Shown here: positions 8,767 through 17,491 of the stretch, in pieces | Layout: each line of letters begins with the position of its first letter | How positions within the stretch are numbered: position 1 is the first letter of the stretch | DNA from: Streptosporangium sandarakinum | GTDB lineage: Bacteria > Actinomycetota > Actinomycetes > Streptosporangiales > Streptosporangiaceae | Length of the DNA: 64,000 bases | Direction: 5' to 3' | NCBI RefSeq assembly: GCF_013409935.1 | Contig: NZ_JACCCO010000001.1 | Coordinates: forward strand, 2,170,001-2,234,000 | The notes under the pieces: generated by a model | What the model was told of the DNA's origin: nothing | Seen by the model: the letters and a program-made list of their open reading frames with translations, nothing else | The model's database searches: none | Made by a program: the position numbers and the translations under genes

Positions 8767-10049
8767 GCGGGGTCGGTCTCCCCGGAGGCGATGCGCAGGC
8801 CGGCGGTCGCGGCCCTGCGGAGCGGGCCTGCCGTACGGGCGGCGCGCAGTTCGGCGGTGACGAGGCCGGTGACGGCGGCGCCGGTCCGCCCCCAGGTGAA
8901 CTCGCCCGCCCACGCCCGGCAGGCCGCCTGGATCTCCGCGCGCCGCGCCGGGTCCGACAGCTCCCCGATCGCCCGGTCCACCACGTCGGCGAGCGTCTCG
9001 CCCTCGCGGACCAGCCAGCCGGTCACCCCGTCCCGGACCGAGTCGCGCAGCCCGGCGACGTCGTAGGCGACGGTCGGCACGCCGAAGCCCGCGGCCTCGA
9101 TCACCGTGAGGCCCCAGCCCTCGAACTCCGAGGCGGTCACGTTCAGCAGCGCCGCGCCGAGCACGGCGTTCTTGGCGGGCTCGGCGAGGAAGCCGTGCAG
9201 GTGCACCCGGCCGGCGACGCCCAGCTCGGCGGCCCGGCGGGCGAGCGACCCGCTCTCGGGCCCCCGGCCCACGACGTGGACGTGCAGCCCGGGGCGGGTC
9301 TCGCCCAGCTCGGCGGCCAGGCCGACGACCCGCTCGACCCTCTTGTGCCCGACCAGCCTGCCCAGGTAGACCACGAGCGGGTCGCCGGGCAGCTCCCGCA
9401 TCGTCACCGGGCGGGCCGCCGGACTGCCGTTGGCCACGACGTGGATCGGCGCCTTCCAGCGCAGCCGCGCCCGCAGGTCCTCCCGGGACGACTCCGAGAC
9501 GGTGATCGTGGTGCGGCGGCGGTAGAGCGACCGCGCCACCGGCCCCTCGACGAAGCAGCCGATCCTGGCGAGCCAGGGCGGGAAGAATGCGTGGAACTGC
9601 CGGTCGTGCACGTGGTGCACCAGGCAGATCACCGCGGTGCGGCGGCGTACCACCAGGGGGGAGAAGAAGGGGATGCCGTTCATCGAGTCGATGACGACGT
9701 CGAACCGGCGGCGGCGCAGCAGCAGCCAGAGCGGCACGAGCAGGTAGACGAGGTAGCGGTTGCCCATCCTGCGCAGCTCGACGCCGTCGCGCTGTTCCGC
9801 GGCGGACTGGCCGGGCTCGCGGGCCGTGGCGAACCACACCTTCGCGCCCTGGCCGGTCAGGTAGCGGCTGATCTGCCAGGCGTACTCCTCCGCGCCGCCC
9901 GCCACCGACTGCTGCGGCTCGCGGAAGTTCAGCACCGCCACCCGGACGCCGCGCAGCGGCTCCTCGGGCGTGCCCTCGGCCTCCACGCTGAGGGCGGGCC
10001 GCGACGGGGCGGACGGGCGCGGCCCCGCGCTCCGGCCGAAAAGGGCCAC
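8763..10049 (-). CDS. GT4-family glycosyltransferase
   Basis: The GTG at 10049 is preceded by AAGGAGG at ideal spacing, so I choose it over an ATG 195 bases upstream whose extension is low-complexity Arg/Pro. The protein is 428 residues and cytosolic, with a GT-B fold. The amino half has the donor/acceptor glycine signature SVAGGAEEYAWQ. The carboxyl half has VYLGRLVGHKRVERVV, the binding-site segment NVTASEFEGWGLTVIEAAGFG (E-x7-E type) and PTVAYDVAGLRDSV. These are hallmarks of family GT4 retaining enzymes. It overlaps the AftD-like gene by 4 bases. It probably adds a nucleotide-sugar-derived residue to a lipid carrier or glycolipid that the membrane-bound enzymes then use. Confidence 0.9.
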   Translation of the reverse strand: MALFGRSAGPRPSAPSRPALSVEAEGTPEEPLRGVRVAVLNFREPQQSVAGGAEEYAWQISRYLTGQGAKVWFATAREPGQSAAEQRDGVELRRMGNRYLVYLLVPLWLLLRRRRFDVVIDSMNGIPFFSPLVVRRRTAVICLVHHVHDRQFHAFFPPWLARIGCFVEGPVARSLYRRRTTITVSESSREDLRARLRWKAPIHVVANGSPAARPVTMRELPGDPLVVYLGRLVGHKRVERVVGLAAELGETRPGLHVHVVGRGPESGSLARRAAELGVAGRVHLHGFLAEPAKNAVLGAALLNVTASEFEGWGLTVIEAAGFGVPTVAYDVAGLRDSVRDGVTGWLVREGETLADVVDRAIGELSDPARRAEIQAACRAWAGEFTWGRTGAAVTGLVTAELRAARTAGPLRRAATAGLRIASGETDPA

Positions 10050-10265
10050 GCTGCCTCCTTGCTCTCCGGGCCGCGGTCCTCCGCGGTCTCTCCTGTCCCC
10101 CGCGTCCGGACGGGCGCCGCCGGTCCGGTCCGGGTACGGCGCCGCCGCCCGCCCGGCCCGGCGCGCCCGTTTCAGGGCATGGTGAAGCCGCGCTCCGTTC
10201 CGATGGACGATCTCCGCGGTCCGGCCGGGGACCGGTGCGATCACCGGCCGCCGCGCGGCCTCAGA

Positions 10266-10394
10266 TCACCTGGTGCCGTAGTTGTACAGGGGGCGGTTCG
10301 GCGGCTCCGGGGTGGGCGAGCCGACGTTCACGACTGCCACGGAGGCACCGACCGCGAGGATCGCACCGATGGCCAGCGCCAAGAGCACTCGCAT
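10266..10394 (-). CDS. DUF2613 membrane microprotein (42 residues)
   Basis: The ATG at 10394 has an AAGGGAG site 7 bases upstream. The protein is 42 residues: a single hydrophobic helix (residues 2-24, MRVLLALAIGAILAVGASV) followed by a short tail ending PLYNYGTR. Small size, one helix and a conserved Tyr-Gly-Thr-Arg end match DUF2613. In Mycobacterium tuberculosis a DUF2613 protein (Rv0236A, from memory) lies directly upstream of aftD, as here with the GT4 gene between. That conserved linkage suggests it assists the AftD-like enzyme or its complex, which is inference. The 150 bases upstream contain an unusually AT-rich patch (about 10440-10495), probably its promoter. Confidence 0.82.
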   Translation of the reverse strand: MRVLLALAIGAILAVGASVAVVNVGSPTPEPPNRPLYNYGTR

Positions 10395-10546
10395 CCCTGG
10401 CTCCCTTCAGCGACGGACAGTGTGCCGAGACTAGAACGTGATTCGCGCATAAGCCATGGTTTTGGTTAAAACGTGACAAAGAAAGTTACCGTTGGGTACT
10501 CCTCCGAGCTGGGGATATGTCCCTCCAAGAACGCCGATCAAGCTGT

Positions 10547-12364
10547 TCAGAGGCCCTCGTCAAGCCGCAGGAGCCGGATCTCCGGGCCGGTGAACACGGT
10601 CGCCGCATCACGGAACGTGTCGTCACCGGCCCGGGTGAGGACATACCGGACGCCCAGCCGCGCCAGCGCCGCCTCCCGCGCTCCCGGGCGGGCGCGCAGC
10701 GCCGCGTCCACCCCCGCCGTCGCCGGGTCCTCGGGCGCCACCCGCAGCCGCCCGCCGCCGGGCAACCCCACCAGCAGCGCGTCGTTCCACAGCACCCTGC
10801 GCCGGAACATCTTGGTCGCCGGGTCGAGGATCACCCGGTGGCCGTTCCACCCGAACGCCCGGTGCGCGCCCCACGGCAGCGACAGCAGCGCCCCGGGCGC
10901 CGGGTCGGCGTTCACGATCGCCTGGACCCGCCGCCACTCGTCCGGGTAGTCCACCGCGGCCAGCCTGCCGAACGCCCCCAGCGCGAACGTGGGCAGCACC
11001 AGCACCGGAACCGCCGCCGCGACCGCGGCCACCGCGCGCGAGTTCCAGCGTTCCACCGCGCAGCCCAGGCCCACCGCCTGCAGCAGCGCGAACGGGGCGA
11101 GGTAGAGCTGGCCGTCCCGCAGCGGCCCGAACCCCGGCCACCAGGCGATCAGGCCGCCCAGCACCCCCGGCGCGAAGGCGCCCGCCAGGGCGACGCCCAG
11201 CCCGGCCACCGCCGCCGTCGCCAGCCCCGCCCGGTACGGCGCCGCCCGCCCGGCGCGCGTGCGCGCGAACCCCCAGACCGCGACCGCCGCCAGCGCCAGC
11301 CGCACGCCCGCCGACCACCAGGTGCCCTGTCCCGGCACCCCGGCGTCCGAGTTCCAGATCCCGCCGAGCGTGAGCAGGCTGCCGACCGTCCCGAAGGGGC
11401 CGTCGGCGCGGGCCGCGAACGCCCGCACCCCGGCGGGGTCGGTCACCGCCCGGCTGCCCAGGGCCGGCACCAGCCACGGCAGGCTGAGCAGGACGACGAC
11501 CGCCGCGGCCCCGCCCGCCCGGCGGACCGCGGGACCGACCCGCCACCGGCCGCCGGCTTCACCGGGACGCCGGTCCGCCTCCGGTCCGCCGGACGGCTCC
11601 CCGGGGTCCGCACCCGGCGGGCCGGCGGGTGGCGGGTGACCGGCCGGACCCCGCGCGGTCGCCGCCACCGGGAGCACCGCCAGCGCCGAGACCAGCATCG
11701 CCTGGAACCCGCCCACCGCGGCCGGCAGCAGCGCGACCGCCAGCCGTACCGGCCAGGCGGCCCGCGCCCACCAGGTCTCCCGGGTCCCCGGGGTCGCCGG
11801 AGTCCGCCCGGCCCGCCGTACGGCTTCCGCTGAGGCACCCCTGAAGGAGTGGGCGGCGGCGCGCACCGCCCAGGGCAGCCCGGCCACCCCGAGCAGCAGC
11901 GCCCACTGGCCGAGCAGCAGCCGCTGCGCGAGGTAGGCGTTCCAGGCGTAGAAGGCCGCCGCCGCCAGCCGCGGGCCGAGACGCCGCGAGGGCACCAGTG
12001 CCGCCGCACCCGAGGCGGCCAGCACGAAGATGCCGAGCAGCGCGGCCTTCTGCACCGCCTGGACGGGCACGACCTGCGCGAGCAGCGCGACCACCAGGTC
12101 GCTGGGCACCGCCCGGGGGAAGCCCTCCCCCGGCCCGACCGGCGGCGGGTCGGGCACGAACACCATGTCGTACCGCAGCACGAACCCCGGGCCCAGCGCG
12201 GGCCCCAGCGCGAGCAGCCCGAGCGCCAGCCCGAGCAGGGCGGGCGCGAACCGCGCCGCCGCGGCCCGCGCGCCGGACGGCCCGCCCGCCTCCGGAAGGG
12301 TGCCTCCGTCCGCGGCCGGTCCCGGCGGGACGGCCGCGTCCGGCCCCGGAGGCACTCCCGCCAC
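10547..12364 (-). CDS. Polytopic membrane protein, probable GT-C-like partner in the envelope locus
   Basis: The GTG at 12364 begins 3 bases after the acyl-CoA dehydrogenase stop, so the two genes are cotranscribed. The 605-residue protein has a Pro/Ala-rich amino tail (1-40), about eleven hydrophobic helices, and a short soluble carboxyl domain (about 480-605) that includes PGALLSLPWGAHRAFGWNG and ARLGVRYVLTRAGDD. The carboxyl domain echoes the AftD-like protein, which has the related phrase RRIGVKYLLVRNDLA at the corresponding place after its membrane domain. This supports distant homology. A first-loop acidic stretch RYDMVFVPDPPP is present. Probably a lipid-linked sugar transferase, substrate unknown. 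Confidence 0.8.
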   Translation of the reverse strand: MAGVPPGPDAAVPPGPAADGGTLPEAGGPSGARAAAARFAPALLGLALGLLALGPALGPGFVLRYDMVFVPDPPPVGPGEGFPRAVPSDLVVALLAQVVPVQAVQKAALLGIFVLAASGAAALVPSRRLGPRLAAAAFYAWNAYLAQRLLLGQWALLLGVAGLPWAVRAAAHSFRGASAEAVRRAGRTPATPGTRETWWARAAWPVRLAVALLPAAVGGFQAMLVSALAVLPVAATARGPAGHPPPAGPPGADPGEPSGGPEADRRPGEAGGRWRVGPAVRRAGGAAAVVVLLSLPWLVPALGSRAVTDPAGVRAFAARADGPFGTVGSLLTLGGIWNSDAGVPGQGTWWSAGVRLALAAVAVWGFARTRAGRAAPYRAGLATAAVAGLGVALAGAFAPGVLGGLIAWWPGFGPLRDGQLYLAPFALLQAVGLGCAVERWNSRAVAAVAAAVPVLVLPTFALGAFGRLAAVDYPDEWRRVQAIVNADPAPGALLSLPWGAHRAFGWNGHRVILDPATKMFRRRVLWNDALLVGLPGGGRLRVAPEDPATAGVDAALRARPGAREAALARLGVRYVLTRAGDDTFRDAATVFTGPEIRLLRLDEGL

Positions 12365-12367
12365 GGG

Positions 12368-14599
12368 TTACCGGCCCGGCTCCGGGTCGCGCGGCAGGCC
12401 GAGCATCCGCTCACCGATGATGTTGAGCTGCACCTCGGTGGTGCCGCCGTAGATCGTCATCGCCCGGGTGGCGAGCACGGCGCGGTTCCAGTAGCCGGCG
12501 TCGCCGAGCTTCATGTCCGCCGCGACCACCGCGGCCGTGCCGAGCAGGCCGACCGCGCACTCCGAGACGTGCTGGGCGTGCGAGGTGGACAGCAGCTTGC
12601 GCACCGAGGCGTCGGCGCCCGGCTCGGCGCCGGTGAGCTGCTTCAGCGTCACCCGCATGCCGAGGGCGCTGATCGAGTGGCCCTCGCAGACGACCCGGGC
12701 CACCTCCTGGCGCTCGGCGGAGGACAGCTCGCGGCCGAGCCGCCCGGCCAGGCCGAGCAGGTCGGGGACGGACGCTCCGGTGCCGCCGGACCCCGCCGAC
12801 AGCGAGACCCGCTCGTTGGACAGCGTGTTGCGGGCGACCTTCCAGCCCTGGCCGACCTCGCCGACGACCAGCTCGTCCGGGACGAACACGTCGTCGAGGA
12901 AGACCTCGTTGAACAGGTTCTCGCCGGTCATCTCGGTCAGCGGACGGACGGTGACGCCCGGGGCCTTCATGTCGACGATGAAGTAGGTGATGCCCTCGTG
13001 CTTGGAGCCCTCGGAGGAGTTGCGGGCGATGCAGATGCCCCACTCGGCGACGTGGGCCACGGAGGTCCAGATCTTCTGGCCGTTGAGCCGCCAGCCGCCC
13101 TCGACCTTCTCGGCCTTCATCTGCAGCGAGGCGAGGTCGGAGCCGGCGCCCGGCTCGGAGAAGAGCTGGCACCAGATCATCTCGCCGCTCAGCGTGGGCG
13201 GCAGGAAGCGCTCCTGCTGCTCGGGCGTGCCGTACGCGACGATCGACGGCACCACCCAGGCGCCGATGATCATCTGGGGCGGCTTGACCCGGGCGGCCTT
13301 GAGTTCCTGGAGGATCAGCACCTGCTCAAGAGGCTTGGCGTCGCGGCCCCAGGGGCGGGGAAGGTGCGGCATGACGAACCCGGCCCCGGCCAGGGCCCGC
13401 TTCTGCTCCTTGCCCTCCAGCGCGGCGATCTGGGCGATCTCGGCGCGGATCTCCTCGCGCAGCGCCGCCGACTCCTCCGGCAGCTCGATCTCCATCTCCC
13501 GGCTCACGCCGGAGAGCGCGAGCCCGGCGACCCGCTCGGCCCACTCGGACGAGGGGCCGAGCAGCGCGCGCAGGGTCAGCGCGCGGCGGTAGTAGAGGTG
13601 GGCGTCGTGCTCGAAGGTGTAGCCGATGCCGCCGAAGATCTGGATGGCGTCCTTGGCGCACTGCACGGCGGCGTCGGGCGCGACGACCCCGGCGATCGCG
13701 GCCGTGTAGGCGGCCGCCGCGGCGCCGTTCCCCTCCCCGGCGGCGGCCTCGGCCGCGGCGCGGGTGGCGTCCCAGACCGTGGCGCGGGCCTGCTCCAGCG
13801 CGACGAGCATCCGGGCGGCCTTGTGCTTGACGCCCTGGAACTGGCCGATCGGGCGGCCGAACTGCACACGCACCTTGGCGTACTCGGCGGCGGCGCGCAC
13901 GCACCATGCCGCGACGCCCGCGGCCTCCGCACCGAGGACGATCGCCGCGAGGTCGCGGACCGCGGCGCCGGTGAGGCCGTCCAGCACCCGCCCGGCCGGC
14001 ACGGTCACCCCCGCCGGCTCGACCCTGGCCACCCCGCGGGTGAGGTCGAGGGAGGCGACCGGCGTCACGGTCACCGCGGAGGCGTCCAGCGCCACCCACT
14101 CCTCCTCGTCCCGGCCGGTGTCCACTGGGAGCACCAGGACGTCGGCGAGCGCGCCGCCCAGGACCGTCTCGGCGACGCCGGTGACGGTGAGCGTCCCGGC
14201 GTCGTCGCGGGTGCCGGTGAGGGCGGCGCCGAGCGCGACCGCGCCGGTCAGCGTGCCGTCGGCGAGGCCGGGCAGCAGCTCGGCGCGGGCCTTGCCGTCG
14301 GAGGCGAGGATCGTGGCGGCGGCGAGGACGGTGGGGACGTACGGGCCGGGGGCGGCCTTCTCGCCGAGGGCCTCGACCGCGACGGCGGCCTCCAGCAGGC
14401 CGTAGCCGCTGCCGCCGTACTCCTCCGGGAGGTGCAGGCCGAGCAGGCCCTGATCGGCGAGGGCGGACCAGAAGGCGGGGCGCTCCCCGTCCCCCGCCGC
14501 GACGGCGGCGCGCACGACCTCGGGGCGGATGTTCCGCTCGGCCCAGCCGGTCACCGACTCGCGGAGCGCCTCGTGCTCCTCACTCAACCCGATCGCCAT
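12368..14599 (-). CDS. Acyl-CoA dehydrogenase with two fused ACAD domains
   Basis: The ATG at 14599 has a GGAGG site 7 bases before it. The 743-residue protein is a tandem of two acyl-CoA dehydrogenase units. Residues 1-365 include QVCAKDAIQIFGGIGYTFEH-type sequence (in the form CAKDAIQIFGGIGYTFEHDA). Residues 370-743 include the flavin/substrate signatures WCQLFSEPGAGSDLA, GQKIWTSVAHVAEWG and the terminal YGGTTEVQLNIIGERMLGL. Similar long FadE proteins of 720-740 residues occur in mycobacteria (FadE6/FadE22 type). It oxidises an acyl-CoA at the alpha-beta bond using FAD. It leads an apparent operon with the 605-residue membrane protein, a pairing that does not by itself explain the substrate. 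Confidence 0.92.
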   Translation of the reverse strand: MAIGLSEEHEALRESVTGWAERNIRPEVVRAAVAAGDGERPAFWSALADQGLLGLHLPEEYGGSGYGLLEAAVAVEALGEKAAPGPYVPTVLAAATILASDGKARAELLPGLADGTLTGAVALGAALTGTRDDAGTLTVTGVAETVLGGALADVLVLPVDTGRDEEEWVALDASAVTVTPVASLDLTRGVARVEPAGVTVPAGRVLDGLTGAAVRDLAAIVLGAEAAGVAAWCVRAAAEYAKVRVQFGRPIGQFQGVKHKAARMLVALEQARATVWDATRAAAEAAAGEGNGAAAAAYTAAIAGVVAPDAAVQCAKDAIQIFGGIGYTFEHDAHLYYRRALTLRALLGPSSEWAERVAGLALSGVSREMEIELPEESAALREEIRAEIAQIAALEGKEQKRALAGAGFVMPHLPRPWGRDAKPLEQVLILQELKAARVKPPQMIIGAWVVPSIVAYGTPEQQERFLPPTLSGEMIWCQLFSEPGAGSDLASLQMKAEKVEGGWRLNGQKIWTSVAHVAEWGICIARNSSEGSKHEGITYFIVDMKAPGVTVRPLTEMTGENLFNEVFLDDVFVPDELVVGEVGQGWKVARNTLSNERVSLSAGSGGTGASVPDLLGLAGRLGRELSSAERQEVARVVCEGHSISALGMRVTLKQLTGAEPGADASVRKLLSTSHAQHVSECAVGLLGTAAVVAADMKLGDAGYWNRAVLATRAMTIYGGTTEVQLNIIGERMLGLPRDPEPGR

Positions 14600-14653
14600 G
14601 GCAGCCTCCAGACACGATTCACTGCCAGAACCATATTCTAGAAGTTGCTTCCA

Positions 14654-15667
14654 TCACAACGGCCGGGCACTGGCCATCAGGGGTGCGATGTCCGCCCAGA
14701 GCTCCTTGCGCGAGTCGGGCACGGTCACGAAGAGCATCGCGGGCTTGCGGCGGCCGACGTCCAGTACGGTGACCGCCGCCTGGGAGGTGTGCTTCTTGCC
14801 GTTCAGCACGTAGGTCACGCGGTAGCCGAGCGTCCAGCCCTTGCCGCCGGCCGCCTTCTGCGAGGCCGTCCAGGCGATCTTCCCGCCCGGCGGGTGGTGG
14901 GTGGCGGCCGTCCACTTCACCGCCTGCATCGCCGCCGTCCGCAGGGCGGGGTAGGTCTTCGGGGCGGTGGCCGGGGTCGCGCCGGGGAGCATCCCGGAGC
15001 CGACGACCGTGCGCGGCAGCCGCGCCGCGCCGACCTGCTGGCCGACCGAGAAGGGCGGCACGACCGCGGCCTTCCAGGGCCTGCCGAGCTTGGCGTAGGT
15101 GATGTCCGCCGTGGCGTCGCTCACCGAGCCGACCACCCCGCTGGGCGTGCCGGGCAGCGCCGCCAGCGCCTTCATCTTGGGCCGGCCGGGCAGTGTGATC
15201 GTGGGGGCGGCCTTCGCGGGGGGCGCGGCGGCGCCCTCCGGCCGGGGCTGCGCGCTCCGCTCGGGGGGCTCGTCCCCGGAGAACAGGACGAAGACCAGCA
15301 CGACCGCGACGGCGGTGAGGAGGGCGGCGACGATGCTGTAGACGGCCCGCAGCGACAGCCCGCCGCGCCGCGGCGGCCCGGCGGGCGAGGCCCCGGACGG
15401 CGGGGGCGGCGCCGGCGGCTCCGTCCGCCCGGCCGGCTCACCCGCGGGCGACGGCCGCTCCGGCGCGGGGAACGCTCCAGCCGGGTCGATCTTCGGGACC
15501 AGCAGGGTCTCCTCGCCGTCCCCGATGGGGAACCGGCGGGGCACCCGGGTGCCGATCATCGTGCCGTCCTCGGCCTGGACCGCGGGCATGGGCGCCGTGG
15601 GCGCCTCGTACGACGGGATGTATCTCTCGTGAGAACGCCCGGAGGAGTCACCGTCAACGTCCGCCAT
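14654..15667 (-). CDS. Single-pass membrane protein with Pro-rich cytoplasmic region, unknown function
   Basis: The 337-residue protein starts with an ATG at 15667. Residues 1-105 are hydrophilic and Pro-rich. A strong membrane helix follows (about 107-130, VYSIVAALLTAVAVVLVFVL). The remaining 200 residues are extracytoplasmic and include two repeated-looking blocks around PRTVVGSGMLPG and MQAVKWTAATHHP. There is no catalytic motif that I recognise. The topology (cytoplasmic disordered segment, one helix, external domain) is common in actinobacterial envelope and kinase-associated proteins. It stands alone, divergent from the protease gene with only about 100 bases between the two starts, so the promoters are shared or overlapping. 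Function unknown. Confidence 0.8.
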   Translation of the reverse strand: MADVDGDSSGRSHERYIPSYEAPTAPMPAVQAEDGTMIGTRVPRRFPIGDGEETLLVPKIDPAGAFPAPERPSPAGEPAGRTEPPAPPPPSGASPAGPPRRGGLSLRAVYSIVAALLTAVAVVLVFVLFSGDEPPERSAQPRPEGAAAPPAKAAPTITLPGRPKMKALAALPGTPSGVVGSVSDATADITYAKLGRPWKAAVVPPFSVGQQVGAARLPRTVVGSGMLPGATPATAPKTYPALRTAAMQAVKWTAATHHPPGGKIAWTASQKAAGGKGWTLGYRVTYVLNGKKHTSQAAVTVLDVGRRKPAMLFVTVPDSRKELWADIAPLMASARPL

Positions 15668-15765
15668 GGTCGTCAGGCTACGTCACGGGACCCGGAACGA
15701 TGAACCCAGACCTGATCAAAACCTCGGCAGGGTACCGCCGCCGGTGTCCGGGAAGATATCCCTGC

Positions 15766-16905
15766 ATGGGGGGATCGACATCGCGGGCCGCGCTGCTGAT
15801 GGCCGTCGCCGTGGCGCTCGCGGGCTGCGGCGGGAACGGCGGGACGGGGCTGACCGGCTCCGTCTCCGACTCGGTCTCCGGCTCGGCCGGCGGCCCGCCC
15901 GCCGTCACGGCCGGCAGACTCCCCGGCTCCCCGACCGGCACGCCGCCCGGCCCCGGGGCGCCGGTCTCACCGCAGTCGCTCCAGGCGGCCTACGAGCAGG
16001 TCATCGCCAAGGTGCTGCCGTCGATCGTGCAGATCACCACGGGGGAGGGCCTCGGCTCCGGGGTCGTCTACGACGCCGCCGGGCACATCGTGACCAACGC
16101 CCACGTGGTCGGCCGGGCCAGGCGCTTCCAGGTGACGCTCGCCAGCGGTGGCCCGCCCCGGCCGGCCAGGCTGATCAGCACCTTCGAGCTGGGCGACCTG
16201 GCCGTGATCAAGGTGGACGACCCCAGGGGGCTGCGGCCGGCCGCGTTCGGCGCCTCCAGCCGCCTGCGGGTCGGCCAGTTCGTCCTGGCCATGGGCAACC
16301 CGCTGGGCCTGTCCGGCAGCGTCACCGACGGGATCGTCTCCGCGCTGGGCCGTACGGTCACCGAGCCCGCCGAGGGCGAGGGCCCCGCCGCGACGATCAC
16401 CAACGCCATCCAGACGTCGGCCGCGATCAACCCGGGCAACAGCGGCGGAGCACTGGTCGACCTCGCGGGGAAGGTCATCGGCATCCCCACCCTCACCGCC
16501 GTCAACCCCGAACTGGGCGGCGGCCAGGCGGCCGGCATCGGCTTCGCGATCCCCTCCGACACCGCCGTGGACATCACCCGGCAGATCATCGAGAAGGGCC
16601 GGGTCGTCAACACCCGCCGGGCCGCCCTCGGCGTCACCGTGCAGACCGTGATCGGCTCCGACGGCCTGCCCGTGGGCACCGGCGTCGTACGGGTCACCCC
16701 CGGCGGCGGCGCGGCGCGGGCGGGGATCAAGGCGGGCGACCTGATCGTCTCCGTCAACGGCACCGCCACCCCGACGACGCAGGCCCTCTCGGAGGTCCTC
16801 GCCGACCTCGATCCCGGCGACCGGGCCCGGGTGGAGCTGCGCCGCTCGAACGGCTCCACCGCCACCGTCACGGTGACCCTGAGCGAACTCCCCAGCGGCG
16901 GCTGA
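15766..16905 (+). CDS. HtrA-like S1C serine protease lipoprotein with PDZ domain
   Basis: The chosen ATG at 15766 gives 379 residues and places a lipobox (VALAGC, Cys21) correctly after a hydrophobic segment. An ATG at 15700 is in frame but would bury the signal. The trypsin-like domain has the full triad: His113 in TNAHVV, Asp144 in LGDLAVIKVDD and Ser226 in NPGNSGGALV. A PDZ domain covers about 295-375 (RVTPGGGAARAGIKAGDLIVSVNG). DegP/HtrA enzymes degrade or refold damaged envelope proteins. Because it is lipid-anchored here, it should act at the outer face of the membrane. The stop lies inside a 21-base tandem duplication. Confidence 0.92.
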   Translation: MGGSTSRAALLMAVAVALAGCGGNGGTGLTGSVSDSVSGSAGGPPAVTAGRLPGSPTGTPPGPGAPVSPQSLQAAYEQVIAKVLPSIVQITTGEGLGSGVVYDAAGHIVTNAHVVGRARRFQVTLASGGPPRPARLISTFELGDLAVIKVDDPRGLRPAAFGASSRLRVGQFVLAMGNPLGLSGSVTDGIVSALGRTVTEPAEGEGPAATITNAIQTSAAINPGNSGGALVDLAGKVIGIPTLTAVNPELGGGQAAGIGFAIPSDTAVDITRQIIEKGRVVNTRRAALGVTVQTVIGSDGLPVGTGVVRVTPGGGAARAGIKAGDLIVSVNGTATPTTQALSEVLADLDPGDRARVELRRSNGSTATVTVTLSELPSGG

Positions 16906-16994
16906 CCCGCGCGGGAAAGCGGCTGACCCGCGCGGGAAACACGAGAAGCCGCCCACGCCGGCACGGCGAAGGCGGCGAAGGCGGCGAAGGCGGC
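16898..16994. repeat. 21-bp tandem duplication across a stop codon, then a 9-bp triplicate
   Basis: GCGGCTGACCCGCGCGGGAAA occurs back to back in two near-perfect copies at 16898-16918 and 16919-16939, and the protease TGA lies in the first. The copy length is a multiple of three, so both copies carry the stop in the same frame. Further on, 16965-16994 has three copies of a GGCGGCGAA unit. Both look like replication slippage. Confidence 0.8.
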
Positions 16995-17053
16995 TCCACC
17001 CGAGGGCTCCGCCAGGGGGCGACGACCCGTCCGGGGATTTTCCCGGCCACGAC

Positions 17054-17100
17054 GAAGAAGCCCGCCGGGGCGAGTGCTACTCGCCCCGGCGGGCTTCTTC
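17054..17100. terminator. Bidirectional terminator between the protease gene and ssrA
   Basis: A perfect inverted repeat has 22-base arms (17054-17075 and 17079-17100), a 3-base loop and an outer AAGAAG/CTTCTT step. It lies 6 bases beyond the mature 3' end of tmRNA on the minus strand and about 150 bases after the protease stop on the plus strand, so it can end both transcripts. Confidence 0.92.
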
Positions 17101-17106
17101 ATGGGG

Positions 17107-17491
17107 TGGTGGAGGTGGCGGGAATCGAACCCGCGTCCTTCAGCTCCAAGACAGGGCTTCTCCGGGTGCAGCCCGCTGTGCTTTTCTCAGCCCCGGCGAT
17201 CACGCAGGCAAGTCGCCGACGGGCTCAGCCACTGTTAGATTTCCCGATCTCCCCCGTGGCCGGGTCGATCGGTTGAGCCTCCTAGCGATGCCGGATCCGG
17301 GCCGGAGGCGCTCCCGGGCCGGCAGAGGTCACTCGCTGCTTAGGCGGCGAGGGCCAGGTTGCCCTGGCTGACCTCGGAGTGCGTCTTATTGGCACTTGTT
17401 GGTCGCGGTCACAGTGTTAACGAGGTTATGTCCGCAGTCCTCGACCCGCTTCCCCTGACTTGCAAAGCCAAAGTCGAAACCAGTCACCCCC
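17107..17491 (-). ncRNA. ssrA: tmRNA (transfer-messenger RNA)
   Basis: The minus strand begins GGGGGTGACTGGTTTCGAC and ends with a T-arm (GGTTCGATTCCCGCC type) and an encoded CCA at 17109-17107. The first 7 bases pair with CACCTCC before the discriminator A, making the alanine-acceptor stem. The resume codon GCC is at 17393, and the tag frame reads ANKTHSEVSQGNLALAA, stopping with TAA at 17342-17340. tmRNA with SmpB frees ribosomes stalled on broken mRNAs and marks the product for proteolysis through the LALAA end. Its partner smpB lies 2.3 kb upstream on the same strand. End positions are set by base pairing and could be off by one base. Confidence 0.96.

Noticed and set aside
4594-9066. Plus-strand frame of 1490 codons opposite the AftD-like gene
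   Set aside because: It is a mirror of the true gene: Gly/Arg/His/Gln-rich low-complexity translation, no ribosome site, and no motif. High-GC third positions remove stops from the opposite strand.
8767-9837. Upstream extension of the AftD-like frame
   Set aside because: Overlaps the GT4 gene in another frame with Arg/Gly-rich translation. The TTG in the 4-base overlap gives the right size and the correct first helix.
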